Notes: generated by a model from the sequence alone, not told the origin. DNA of 64,000 bases from Azophilus sp965221755 (GCA_965221755.1 OZ244921.1:2046001-2110000); one strand, 5' to 3'; positions 51,808 through 61,213 are shown, numbered from the stretch's first letter. Translations and numbers: made by a program.

Positions 51808-53289
51808 CTATATCGAGGGCGGAAACTCGCTCCGGGGATCCCGCTCGTTGCTTGGATTTGTTGGGGGCGAGGCGCGCTGGGCGCTAGCCGTTTTGTATCC
51901 GGAATACTTCGGCTGATCGATGGCGACCTGGTTTACCACGGTTGCGCGCAAGTGGTCCGCCAAGCCAGGGTGGTTCAAGGGCAGGCCGCCGTCGCGCAGG
52001 GCGTGGACCAAGCGCCAGCGCAACTCGTCCAAGCCGGCCTGCGAACTGAACAGGGCCTGAAGCCTGCGGCACTCCGCCCGCCGGTGCGATGGCCCCGACG
52101 CCAAGTCGCGCAGCACGATGTCGAGGGAGTTGCCGGCCACTCGCGCCAGGAAGTTGGTGCGCCCGGAGGTCTGTGCCATGACGTCGCCGCGCAGGTAGTC
52201 GCGCACGCTGATGAGCAATTCGTCGATGCGGGGCATTTCCGAGGCGGCAGCGGGGTCCTCGCCCGTCACGGTTTGGGCCGGCCCCGGAATCAGCAGGTTG
52301 ACGCAATCCACCTGGCACTCCGAGGACCGCCGCCCGATGGCGGGCCGCTCCACGGTCTGGTCCGGCCCGCTGCGGTAGTGCTCGGCCATGCCGAGACAGC
52401 CGATGGCCCACCAGAAGGAGCCGAACACCTCCCAAAAGCGCACCTGTTCGGGGTCCACGGGCTGGCCGGATTCGGCTTCGTAGCCGGCGAAGAGATCCGC
52501 GTAGCGGCCGAATCCCCCCACCGGCAGGTCGCTGCGGCCAAAGCGCCAGGAGTTGGTGCAGATCCAGCCAAGGTCGCGCATGGGGTCGCCGATGTGCGCC
52601 ACTTCCCAGTCGAGGACGGCGACGATCCCCTCCCCGTCGATCATGAAGTTGCCGTTGCGGAAGTCGTTGTGAACCAGCGTTAGCTGAGGGGTGTCCGGCA
52701 AATGGTCCATCAGCCAGCGGCCGGCGTAATCGATCATCGGCTGCGGCGTCGGGAACTGACGGTAGCGCTCCCAAGTCTGCTCCACGAACTCGGCGGGCGT
52801 GATCGTGTCCAGCGCCTGATCCAAGCCGGTGGCCTGCAGATCAATGGCGTGGATGCGCGCGAGTATTCGGCCGCACTCGAAGGCGAGCTTCGGCCGCACG
52901 GCCTCGAACGCCGGCGAACGAACGATGCGCGCGCCGAGGGCCTCGCCGTCCAGCCACTCCATGAGGAAGCCTTCGCCCAAGCCATCGGCCTCTTCAAGCA
53001 CAAGGAAGACCTCCGGCTCCGGCACGCCCACCGAACGGGCCACCTGCATCAGCCGCGCCTCCACCGCCAAACCCGGATGGACGCCGGTGGCCTCCGATTG
53101 GGGCGCCAGCCCGCCCGGCGCCCGGCGCATCGCCAGCACCCGCTCGCCGGCGCCGGCCTTGGCTTGGATTCGGTAGGTTTCCTGGCTGGCGCCCCCGGAC
53201 AGGCGCTCAACGGCAATCAGGCCATCGCAGCCCGGCAAGCGATTGGCGATGACGGCATCCAGCCGCGCATTGAAATCGGCATCGACCAT
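51808..53289 (-). CDS. Aminoglycoside-phosphotransferase-like kinase fused to DUF6285
   Basis: A 493-residue protein. Residues 1–~340 are an APH/choline-kinase fold: RLSGGASQETYRI (nucleotide loop), catalytic LVHNDFRNGNFMID near 205–218, and metal-binding AVLDWEVAHIGDP near 224–236. Residues ~375–470 match DUF6285 (YLRGDVMAQTSGRTNFLARV, then VNQVAIDQPKYSGY). Usually these are adjacent genes found with acyl-CoA dehydrogenases, so a CoA-linked or alcohol phosphorylation role is more likely than drug resistance. The last ~28 residues (ASPPTNPSNERDPRSEFPPS) look like read-through into non-coding sequence. ATG 53289. Confidence 0.82.
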   Translation of the reverse strand: MVDADFNARLDAVIANRLPGCDGLIAVERLSGGASQETYRIQAKAGAGERVLAMRRAPGGLAPQSEATGVHPGLAVEARLMQVARSVGVPEPEVFLVLEEADGLGEGFLMEWLDGEALGARIVRSPAFEAVRPKLAFECGRILARIHAIDLQATGLDQALDTITPAEFVEQTWERYRQFPTPQPMIDYAGRWLMDHLPDTPQLTLVHNDFRNGNFMIDGEGIVAVLDWEVAHIGDPMRDLGWICTNSWRFGRSDLPVGGFGRYADLFAGYEAESGQPVDPEQVRFWEVFGSFWWAIGCLGMAEHYRSGPDQTVERPAIGRRSSECQVDCVNLLIPGPAQTVTGEDPAAASEMPRIDELLISVRDYLRGDVMAQTSGRTNFLARVAGNSLDIVLRDLASGPSHRRAECRRLQALFSSQAGLDELRWRLVHALRDGGLPLNHPGLADHLRATVVNQVAIDQPKYSGYKTASAQRASPPTNPSNERDPRSEFPPSI

Positions 53290-53353
53290 GGAGCGTCGTT
53301 TCGGTCAATTCGGTGGCGAGCAAGTGTGCCACAGAACGCCCAGTCACGCCGTC

Positions 53354-53413
53354 AGCGCGACCTGACGGTCGCGCTTGTTCGCTTAGGCCAGGTTCCGAAC
53401 TGCTTTTGAGCCG
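53354..53413 (-). repeat. Dispersed mosaic repeat between APH-like gene and rlmE
   Basis: GCGCGACCTGACGGTCGCGC hairpin, then GCTTAGGCCAGGTTCCGAAC and TGCTTTTGAGC (worn head), in reverse orientation. The palindrome module is absent. Confidence 0.75.
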
Positions 53414-53444
53414 GCACATCAACCGGGAGTTGCTGTTCCGCAAA

Positions 53445-54101
53445 TCAAGACATGTCGGCTAAACCGTGCACCCGATAACCTTGGGCCACAGCGTAAACCT
53501 CGCGAGACTCGGGGCGCGACGCCGCCGGCTTAACCAGCCCAAACCGGTCAAACGCCGCTTTGGCAGCCTTGATCCAGGCGTCCACGCCGTCACCCTGCAT
53601 CAGCTTGACCACCAAGCCGCCGCCGGGCGTCAGCCATTGGGCGGCGGCCGTGCCCGCCAGCTCCGCCAGGTCCATGGCCCGCGCCTGATCGACCGCCCGC
53701 ACCCCAGAGATGTTCGGAGCCATGTCGGACAACACCAGATCCACCGTTGGCGAGCGCCCCGAGGCCCTGAGAATCGCCTGGACTTGGCTCGTCACCGCTT
53801 CGCTGCCAAACCGTCCGACGACCACTTCCACCCGGGCGCTCGGCGCAGCCACCGGCAGCGGATCAACCGCAACCACCCATCCCTGCGTCAGCTTTTCGGC
53901 GAGATAGGCAGTCCAACCGCCGGGCGCCGCCCCCAATTCCAATATCCGGCAATCCGGCGCCACCAAGCCAAAGCGCTCATCCAGCTGGGCCAGCTTGAAG
54001 TGGGCGCGGGACACCCGGCCCTCGCGCCGTGCCGCGCCAGCGAAGTAGTCCCGCTTCCGGCGATTGAGCCAGCGCTGGCTGGATTTGCTTCGCTTGGGCA
54101 T
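53445..54101 (-). CDS. rlmE: 23S rRNA 2'-O-methyltransferase RlmE (FtsJ)
   Basis: A 218-residue SAM-dependent enzyme methylating U2552 of 23S rRNA. SRAHFKLAQLDERFGL carries the first catalytic Lys, LELGAAPGGWTAYLAEKL near 57–74 is the SAM loop, VDLVLSDMAPNISGVRAVDQ near 122–141 holds the catalytic Asp, and GGGLVVKLMQGDG carries the second Lys. ATG 54101 begins MPKRSKSSQRWLNRRKRD, the normal basic start. ftsH, its usual neighbour, is absent. Confidence 0.94.
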   Translation of the reverse strand: MPKRSKSSQRWLNRRKRDYFAGAARREGRVSRAHFKLAQLDERFGLVAPDCRILELGAAPGGWTAYLAEKLTQGWVVAVDPLPVAAPSARVEVVVGRFGSEAVTSQVQAILRASGRSPTVDLVLSDMAPNISGVRAVDQARAMDLAELAGTAAAQWLTPGGGLVVKLMQGDGVDAWIKAAKAAFDRFGLVKPAASRPESREVYAVAQGYRVHGLADMS

Positions 54102-54200
54102 GGTTCCCCCATCCAACAGAGCTGCCCCCTTTGAGGAAAAACAAACGCAAAAACAACTAAGATCGTGGGCCGCAAACTGATCCAAGCCAAGGAGAAACCC

Positions 54201-54536
54201 ATGATCCACGAAATCCGCAACTACCACTACGAGCCGAGCCGCATGACCGAGTACAAGGCATGGGTAGCCGACAAGGCCCTGCCCTACATCCGCAAGCACT
54301 TTGACCTGCTGGGCTTTTGGGTGTCAACGGACGAGCCGGCCGAGGTCAGCGGCAAGCCCTTGGACGAACTCGGCTCCGCCACCGTCACCTGGATCCTGCG
54401 CTGGCCGGACATCGCCACCCGCCACGAACGCTTCCCCAAGCTGTTCGGCACCGACGAATGGAAGGCCATCATGGCCGACAACCCCGGCCTTGAGCACTAT
54501 CACCGCATGGAGGCCAAGTTCGCCGAGGCGCTGTAG
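54201..54536 (+). CDS. NIPSNAP family protein
   Basis: A 111-residue dimeric ferredoxin-like fold protein: MIHEIRNYHYEPSRMTEYKA and HFDLLGFWVSTDEP, then VTWILRWPDIATRHERFPKL. AAGGAG 9 bases before ATG 54201 fixes the start. Biochemical role unknown in bacteria; relatives handle small hydrophobic or vesicle-linked ligands. It is divergent from rlmE. Confidence 0.8.
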   Translation: MIHEIRNYHYEPSRMTEYKAWVADKALPYIRKHFDLLGFWVSTDEPAEVSGKPLDELGSATVTWILRWPDIATRHERFPKLFGTDEWKAIMADNPGLEHYHRMEAKFAEAL

Positions 54537-54729
54537 CGGCCTGCAAACCAACCCGGACAACTCATTCGCCGCTCTCGTCGCGGCACACTGGCCGTGTGCT
54601 GCGGCAAACCATCTATCGGGAGAGCGCTCTGGCTGTCGCCAATCACCCGACCTACACCGCGGCGACGTCAATCGTGGACATGAACCTGCAAGTGGAACAC
54701 ACCACCGAAACCACTTTTCGCAGAGTATG

Positions 54730-54749
54730 ACTTCACACTATACTTCACA
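54730..54749 (+). promoter_or_regulatory. Candidate promoter/operator of the second defence cassette
   Basis: ACTTCACA occurs at 54730–54737 and 54742–54749 (12-base period), overlapping a −10-like TATACT at 54739–54744, ~35 bases before the ATG at 54779. The −35 is weak, which would fit control by a regulator such as the HTH protein encoded downstream. This is inference. Confidence 0.35.
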
Positions 54750-54778
54750 AATGGACATGGGATGAGAAGAGGCCTGAA

Positions 54779-55597
54779 ATGAAGGAACCTCGACCGTTGA
54801 GTCTCACGTCGATGCCACAGGTACACCTACCTCGGTCACCCTTGGCACGCGTGATCGCCCAAGTGCGCTTTCCACAGATTCTTGCCATCCGGGACCCTGA
54901 CAAGGTCGCCGCACTGCAGGAACCTCTACGCCCCACCTACCCGATTCTCAGCCAAGACCAAATTCACCGCATCGATCTGTCCGGCGGAGAATCGCCGAGC
55001 ATCCAACAAGGCCTCATCTGGCGCTTAGCCGATAGGGAGAAGGACGTCCAATGGCGGGTTTCCCTTGGGGTGGACTTCGTGGCTCTGGAAACCTCCGCCT
55101 ACAGGAGTCGGGAGGATTTTCTCAGCCGTCTAGGCACCGTCGTTGCTATGGTCGAGAAAGCATTCAACCCCGCATCGGCCAGTCGCCTTGGATTGCGCTA
55201 CATCGACAGGCTCTCCGACGAGGCGTTCGACTGCGTGACCGACTTGATCCGCCCCGAAGTTCTTGGGCTGGCCCAACCTCCCGGAGACTTGCCCCCCGCT
55301 CTGGGGGAATCCACTCTCCACCTAATGACCGAGGCGCAATTCCTAGCCCAAGACGGCGCTCGCATCCAAGGACGCTGGGGACAACTGCCCAAGAACGCGA
55401 CCTACGACGCCGATGCCCTTGAACCGGTCGCCAAGCCGAGCTGGATACTGGACTTGGATATGTTCACGGGGGAATCGCTGCCGTTTGCAGACGAACCCTT
55501 GCTGACAACCGCAAGGCGTTTTGCCGAATGTCTGTATGCGCTCTTTCGCCAAATGGTTACGGATGAGTTTTTGAGATTCCACGGGGGAGAAATATGA
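54779..55597 (+). CDS. TIGR04255 family protein
   Basis: A 272-residue protein. LPRSPLARVIAQVRFPQILA near residues 18–37, VSLGVDFVALETSAYRSRED near 92–111 and ASRLGLRYIDRLSDEAFD near 135–152 match the TIGR04255 pattern (P...v.~i.F; s..~...l.t..Y..~~~; RiGLRYiN). The family is widespread, found in mobile islands, and has no assigned activity. It is the first gene of a coupled cassette; its TGA overlaps the ATG of the next gene. AGAGG lies 8 bases before the start. Confidence 0.75.
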   Translation: MKEPRPLSLTSMPQVHLPRSPLARVIAQVRFPQILAIRDPDKVAALQEPLRPTYPILSQDQIHRIDLSGGESPSIQQGLIWRLADREKDVQWRVSLGVDFVALETSAYRSREDFLSRLGTVVAMVEKAFNPASASRLGLRYIDRLSDEAFDCVTDLIRPEVLGLAQPPGDLPPALGESTLHLMTEAQFLAQDGARIQGRWGQLPKNATYDADALEPVAKPSWILDLDMFTGESLPFADEPLLTTARRFAECLYALFRQMVTDEFLRFHGGEI

Positions 55598-56289
55598 CTG
55601 CGACCGCGTTGCGCAATACGCACGACACGCCCACTTCCGCTGCTGGCTCGATGCACGGTTCCGGCTTGGAAGCCACCTTCGCAGCCGTGCTAGTCGCGAC
55701 TATGTCTCTATCAGCGACGGCGAATACCTACGCTCAGGGTTCCTTGGCGTTGAGGAAGGCAATTGCGCCATGCTCCGAGCGCACTGCAACCGGTCCAGCC
55801 GGGCAAATTGCGCATCTGCACTCAGAGTCCACTGCCCAAGCCGTCATGGAGATCCGAAGATTGTCCGGTCTGACTTGGGAAGAACTCGGCGATCTGTTCA
55901 GTGTCTCACGCCGAAGCATCCATCATTGGGCCAGCGGCAAGTCCGTTACCGTCAAGCACGAGCGATTGATCCACAGGATGGCTGCGGCGATCCGCCATCT
56001 CGACAGGGGAGACCGGATTGGCACGCGCGCCCTGCTGCTGAGCGTTGATCAAGCCACCGGTGTCCCGACAGTCAACCTCTTGAGGGAGGGGCATTTCAAA
56101 GAAGCCATGGGTCGTGTGGAGGGCAGATGGACACCCGAGACTCATCGCACCCCTCTGTCCCGCGCCGCCTTGGACACTCGCCGACCGCCACCGCCAGCGC
56201 TTCTTCTCGAAGCTGAACAGGAACGCCCCGCCATTCCTGCTAAAGCCCGTGCCGCCCGCGCTAAGCGGACGCGGAAGACAGTGAGTTGA
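55594..56289 (+). CDS. Helix-turn-helix protein of the cassette
   Basis: A 231-residue protein. Residues ~84–119 (VMEIRRLSGLTWEELGDLFS then VSRRSIHHWASGK) are a clear Xre-like helix-turn-helix. Residues ~28–46 are hydrophobic (FAAVLVATMSLSATA), perhaps a buried or membrane-associated helix. The C-terminus is Pro/Arg/Ala-rich and basic (AKARAARAKRTRKT). It may bind the direct repeats before the cassette. GGGGGAGA precedes the ATG, which overlaps the previous stop; the next gene starts 6 bases after the stop. Confidence 0.6.
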   Translation: MTATALRNTHDTPTSAAGSMHGSGLEATFAAVLVATMSLSATANTYAQGSLALRKAIAPCSERTATGPAGQIAHLHSESTAQAVMEIRRLSGLTWEELGDLFSVSRRSIHHWASGKSVTVKHERLIHRMAAAIRHLDRGDRIGTRALLLSVDQATGVPTVNLLREGHFKEAMGRVEGRWTPETHRTPLSRAALDTRRPPPPALLLEAEQERPAIPAKARAARAKRTRKTVS

Positions 56290-56295
56290 CCCTTC

Positions 56296-57165
56296 ATGCC
56301 CTTGACCGACGAGGACGAACAGTCTGTTGATCAAGCCATGCAAACTTGGCGTCAAGGCGATGTCTGTGTGGACGATGGCTTGGAATTTCTCCACCTAGCC
56401 GATCTTTCCCGTCCGCACAGTCCCGCTTCCGCCCAAGTGGCCATGGCACTGACGAGCAATGACGAGGATTTCGAGGCTGGAGGCACTCCCGTGCTGGACA
56501 ACGTGCGCGGAATGGCGGTCCTCAGCCAAATTTGCGATATCGTTCGTGGCTGCCAAGAGCGGCCATTCGTTGAGGTTGCGCCTTTGGTCGAGGTGACCGA
56601 GTCGTGGGTCGAAGAAATCCGCCGCTTGAAGCGGCCTGCGTTTGCTTATGTTCCCGCCACCGCCGACCAACATCTTGTCGCCGACTTGGATCGCACAATG
56701 ACCGTCGAAAAGGCTCTCATGGCCCGCTGGACTCGCACTCCCGGTTGGGCGGCTGACAGGAATCGACGGGATTTCGCCGGCGCCCTCGCTCGCAAGCGAT
56801 CGCGTTTCGCCTTTCCCAACGACTTCGTCATGGCGGCACGGGGCCTTCAGGAGCGTCTGATCAACAAGCACCACAAGCAGACTGACGAGGGAGCCCACCT
56901 TAGGGCACTGCGCGAAATCCGGGTGCGTGCCGCACCATCCTGGGACGATGACGAAGTCCGGCTATGCTGGTGGTTCGTCAAGGAAAGCGATCCAATAGGT
57001 GTGCTGCCTGACTGGCCAACAGTCGTTGGCAAGTGGCTTGAACTACTCGACCAAGGCAGCCGGTTTCAGCTGGAGTCATTCGCAGCTTGTCGCATGGAGG
57101 ATATGACGGCCCGCGACTATGTCGAAAGTGACCAACTCGACCTCGATCGGCTTTCCGCCGCTTAA
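56296..57165 (+). CDS. Unknown protein of the defence-like cassette
   Basis: A 289-residue soluble protein I do not recognise. MAVLSQICDIVRG then RPFVEVAPLVEVTESWVEEI, at about residues 72–105, reads like a conserved 'SQxCDI...P.veVAPlv' core seen in uncharacterised island proteins. A later part (WDDDEVRLCWWFVKESDPIG) is probably a beta-rich domain. No transmembrane segment or nucleotide-binding motif. The tight spacing with the HTH gene before it and the nuclease–methyltransferase after it (28 bases to ATG 57194) suggests a shared function. Confidence 0.55.
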   Translation: MPLTDEDEQSVDQAMQTWRQGDVCVDDGLEFLHLADLSRPHSPASAQVAMALTSNDEDFEAGGTPVLDNVRGMAVLSQICDIVRGCQERPFVEVAPLVEVTESWVEEIRRLKRPAFAYVPATADQHLVADLDRTMTVEKALMARWTRTPGWAADRNRRDFAGALARKRSRFAFPNDFVMAARGLQERLINKHHKQTDEGAHLRALREIRVRAAPSWDDDEVRLCWWFVKESDPIGVLPDWPTVVGKWLELLDQGSRFQLESFAACRMEDMTARDYVESDQLDLDRLSAA

Positions 57166-57193
57166 CGAGAGCCGCGACGCCACAAGGTATCGG

Positions 57194-60100
57194 ATGGTAG
57201 CCACAAACACCAAACTCACGGCGGCGGTTGAAGCCTATTTCGCCGACCTTCGGCGGGTGCGGGCTTCCGGCGGGGCGACCGGCGAGCGTTCCAGCTATGG
57301 GCCGCTGGCCAACCTCTTGAACGCCGTCGGCGCAACGCTCAAGCCCAAGGTGTTTTGCGTCGGCGAACTGGCTGACCAAGGCGCGGGGCATCCGGACTTC
57401 GGCCTCTATTCGGCCAAGCAGGTACAGCGCGGCCGGCCTCGTGGAGGCCAGTTGCCGGAATGCGGCGTCGTCGAAGTGAAGGCGGCGGATGACGATGCCT
57501 GGCTCACTGCTGCGGGTGATCAGGTGAGCCGCTACTACGGCCTCTACAGGCTGGTGCTGGTCACCAACCTGCGTGACTTCGTCTTGGTGGGCGAGGACGG
57601 TACCGGCCAGCCTGCGAAGCTGGAAACCTTCCGGCTGGCGGACACCGCGGACGACTTCTGGCAAGAACTGGAGAAACCCAGCGTCTTCGCCAACGGCCCC
57701 GGCGCTGGCCTTGGCGAATATCTGGCCCGGGCGCTGTCGCACCGGGCGGCGTTGGCGGAGCCCAAAGATCTGGCATGGCTGCTCGCGTCCTATGCGCGCG
57801 ACGGACTGGCGCGGGTCGAGGCCGCTGGCGATGCGGCGGCGCTGGCGACGCTGCGCACGGCGCTGGAAGAGGCGCTTGGCGTCCGCTTCGAGGGCGAAAA
57901 GGGCGCGCGTTTCTTCCACTCGACGCTGGTGCAGACCCTGTTCTACGGCATCTTCTCGGCATGGGTGCTGTGGGCGAGGCAAGGTCAGTCCGCAACGCAG
58001 GGATTCGATTGGCGCACGGCGGTCTGGCACCTGCGGGCACCCGTGCTGGCGGCGCTTTTTCAGCAGCTCTCCCAGCCCGACAGGCTGCAGCCGCTTGGCT
58101 TGGTCGAAGTGCTGGACTGGACCGCCGCCGCGCTCGACCGGGTTGACCGCAGCGCCTTCTTCTCGCGCTTCAACGAAGGCGAGGCCGTCCCCTAATTCTA
58201 CGAGCCATTCCTGCAGTCCTTCGACCCAGCGCTGCGCAAGCAGCTCGGCGTCTGGTACACGCCCACCGAGGTGGTCCGCTACATGGTCGCCCGCGTTGAC
58301 AAGGCGCTGAAGGACGACTTGGGCATTCCCGAAGGGCTGGCGGCGGAGAACGTCTATGTGCTCGACCCCTGCTGCGGCACTGGCGCCTACATGGCCGAAG
58401 TGCTGCGCCGCATCGCCGCCAACCTGCACGGACAGGGTCTGGGGGCGTTGGCCGGCGCAAGGGTGAAGCAGGCGGCGACCGAGCGGGTGTTCGGCTTCGA
58501 GATCATGCCCGCGCCCTTCGTCGTCGCGCACTTGCAGGTCGGCCTGACCATGCGGGACTTGGATGCGCCGCTGACGCAGGACGGCAGCGAACGCGCCGGC
58601 GTCTTCCTCACCAACGCGCTGACCGGTTGGGAACCGCGCCCAACCCAACCGCTGCCCTTCCCGGAACTGGAGGAGGAGCGCGACCGCGCCGAACAGGTGA
58701 AACGGGACGCGCCCATCCTCGTGATCCTCGGCAACCCGCCCTACAACGGCTTTGCCGGCATGGCCGTGGACGAGGAGCGAACGCTCTCCGAAGCCTACCG
58801 CGCCGCCAAGCGGGTGCGGCGGCCCGAAGGCCAAGGGCTGAACGACCTCTACGTGCGCTTCTTCCGCATGGCGGAGCGGCGCATCGCGGAGAGGACCGGC
58901 CAAGGCGTGGTCTGCTTCATCTCCAACTACTCCTGGCTCGATGGCCTGTCGTTCACCGGGATGCGGGAGCGGTATCTGGAGGCGTTCGATGCGGTGCGCA
59001 TCGATTGCCTGAACGGCGACAAGTTCAAGACCGGCAAGGTCGCGCCGGACGGTTCGCCGGACCCCAGCATCTTCTCCACCGAAAGCGATCCGGTCGGCAT
59101 CCAAGTGGGCACGGCGATTGCGACGTTGGTGCGCAAGGCGGACCACAAGCCCGCCGATGCGGTGGGTTTTCGGCATCTGTGGGGACAGGCGAAAGCGGAG
59201 CAATTGACCGCAACAGTCGAGGAGGCTCCAGATGCGCTTTACGAAGAGGTCACGCCGGTCCTGCCGCTCGGCTTGCCCTTCGTGCAAACTGCAGTGAACG
59301 CCGACTGGTTCGATTGGCCTTCGCTGCCTGAGCTGTTTCCGGTGTCGTTTCCCGGCGTCAAGACCAGCCGAGACGCGTTCTTAGTTGATATCGATCTTGA
59401 CCGGCTCCAAGCACGTGTGGGCGACTACTTCGACCCCACCCTCAGTCACGCGGAGATTGAGCGGCGCTACCCAGCGGCAATGAAGATGACGGCGCAGTCC
59501 GGTCCCGTCGTGCGTGACGCCCTGCTGAAACGCGGTGGGCCGGAAGAATCCGGGTTCATCCGCTTCGCCTACCGACCCCTTGATTGCCGATGGCTCTATT
59601 GGGATGGGGAGGGCAACCTGCTGGACCGTCCGCGGGCTGACTACCGACCTCATGTGTTCGCCGAGAACATGTGGCTATCTGCCGCCCAACACCTCCGCAA
59701 GAGCGCCAAAGAGCCGCAGGCCTGTTTTTCAACTCAAATGTCGTCGTTTCACCTCATTGAGCGGGGAGCGCTGATGTTCCCAGCGTGGCTGCGAGATATA
59801 GGCATGGAGGGCGAGAGGCCGGTTGCGCTCCGACCCAATCTGTCCTCCATGGCACAGCACTATCTCGACAGCTTGGGACTGACCGCAGAAGATCTCTTCA
59901 ATCACGTTCTTGCCGTTATGCACGACCCTGCCTACCGCGAGACCAATGCCGGGGCACTGCGAATGGAGTGGCCGCGCATTCCCCTGCCTGGCTATCCGAA
60001 CGGCGGTGACGAAAGCGCAGCCCAAACGCTGAGGCGATCAGCGGCGCACGGGCGGGAGCTCGCCGCTCTGCTCAACCCCGAAACACCCGTGCCCGGCGTC

Positions 60101-60538
60101 ACCCAAGCCCCTCTGCGCCCGGAAATCGCCGCCATCGCCGTCCCTGACACAGCCAGCGGACGCAACATGGCCGGAGAGGACTTCGCCATCACCGTCGGTT
60201 GGGGACGCCACGGCCAAGGCGACGCCGTGATGCCCGGCCAAGGCAAAGCCATCGAACGCACCTTCACCCCCGATGAACTCGCCGCCCTGTCCGATTCACT
60301 ACCCCAACTCGGCGAAACCACCCTCGACATCCACCTCAATAGCAACGCCTTCTGGCGCAACGTCGCGGCAGCCGTCTGGCACTACAAGCTCGGCGGCTGC
60401 CAAGTGCTCAAGAAGTGGCTTTCCTACCGCGAGCAATCCGTCCTCCAACGGCCCGCCCGCCCAGAGGAAGTCCAGCAGTTCGCGGAAATCGCTCGCCGCA
60501 TCGCGGCAATCCTGATGATCACGACACCGCACTCCTAA
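57194..60538 (+). pseudogene. Single-chain nuclease–N6-adenine methyltransferase (type IIG/Eco57I-like), interrupted by one TAA
   Basis: One reading frame of 1115 codons with a single stop, TAA at 58193–58195 (codon 334). The N-terminal domain has HPDFGLY and ECGVVEVKAADDDAW near residues 68–105, a PD-(D/E)XK nuclease site. The stop is followed in frame by FYEPFLQSFDPALRKQLGVW then YTPTEVVRYMV, the linker into the methyltransferase, where relatives carry Tyr before FYE. Motif I is VLDPCCGTGAYMAE, motif IV is ILGNPPYNGFAG, and a C-terminal recognition region ends the chain. One base change (TAC/TAT to TAA) explains the break. ATG 57194 has AAGGT upstream. The second part could still be made from ATG 58271. 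Confidence 0.75.
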
Positions 60539-60565
60539 CTTCTGATCAGTACCATCAAGAGAGCG

Positions 60566-60958
60566 CTAAGGGACCAAGAACCCGCACATCGGGCCGGTTG
60601 CGCGGCTGAGCTTTCTGTCGAGCGTTAGCAGCGGGCACTCGAACCGTTCAGCCACAGCAACGTACCAAGCATCGTAGCCGGTCAGGTTGCCGCGCAACGC
60701 CCACACGCGCTCGGCGAACGGAGCGAAGGGGAACAGTTCAACGTCGAGCCGCAGCAGGTCGCTGTGCGCGGCATTGGCCTCGATGTTGGAAATGATGCCC
60801 GCCCGCTCAAGCCTGCGCAGAACGTTCGATGACTCGACCAGCAGAAGCTCGGGTGCGACAAGCGCATCCCGGCCAATCGAGATTTCGGACCAACGGCCAT
60901 CTTCCCCGTCGTCCACCAGAGCCGCAACCAGCACCGATGCATCGACCACCTGCGTCAC
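60566..60958 (-). CDS. VapC-type PIN-domain toxin
   Basis: A 130-residue ribonuclease toxin with all four acidic PIN residues visible: D6 (VVDASVLVAALVD), E42 (LLLVESSNVLRRL), D96 (LTGYDAWYVAVAE) and D114 (LLTLDRKLS). Length is normal. Its ATG overlaps the antitoxin stop (ATGA, 60955–60958), the standard antitoxin-first layout. It looks intact. It lies convergent to the nuclease–methyltransferase gene, 27 bases apart. Confidence 0.85.
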   Translation of the reverse strand: MTQVVDASVLVAALVDDGEDGRWSEISIGRDALVAPELLLVESSNVLRRLERAGIISNIEANAAHSDLLRLDVELFPFAPFAERVWALRGNLTGYDAWYVAVAERFECPLLTLDRKLSRATGPMCGFLVP

Positions 60959-61191
60959 TTGCGGTCATCGTCACGCGACTCCAGGACGAACGAAGCCGGC
61001 ACTTGCGTGCCTGCCGCTTCCTTACGTCGGCGCACCCCTTGGAGCCAATCCCCAACCGACGGACGGGACGCGATGCGCTGAAGTTCGCCGCGCAGGAATT
61101 CCTGCATGGACTGACGTCGCTGGGCGGCGCGCACGGCAAGTTGATCCCGTACCTCCTCGGCCACTCCTCGAATTGTGATCTGCACGGGCAT
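60955..61191 (-). CDS. FitA/VapB-type ribbon-helix-helix antitoxin
   Basis: A 78-residue antitoxin. MPVQITIRGVAEEVRDQLAV then RAAQRRQSMQEFLRGELQRI form the ribbon-helix-helix DNA-binding domain typical of FitA-like proteins. The rest is the toxin-binding tail. I chose ATG 61191 because it gives the family start; the frame upstream is antisense to the IS1380 fragment. The pair should autoregulate from the short stretch 61192–61213, which the IS1380 fragment directly abuts. Confidence 0.82.
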   Translation of the reverse strand: MPVQITIRGVAEEVRDQLAVRAAQRRQSMQEFLRGELQRIASRPSVGDWLQGVRRRKEAAGTQVPASFVLESRDDDRK

Positions 61192-61213
61192 GAAAGCACA
61201 TTGCCAGCGCTGA

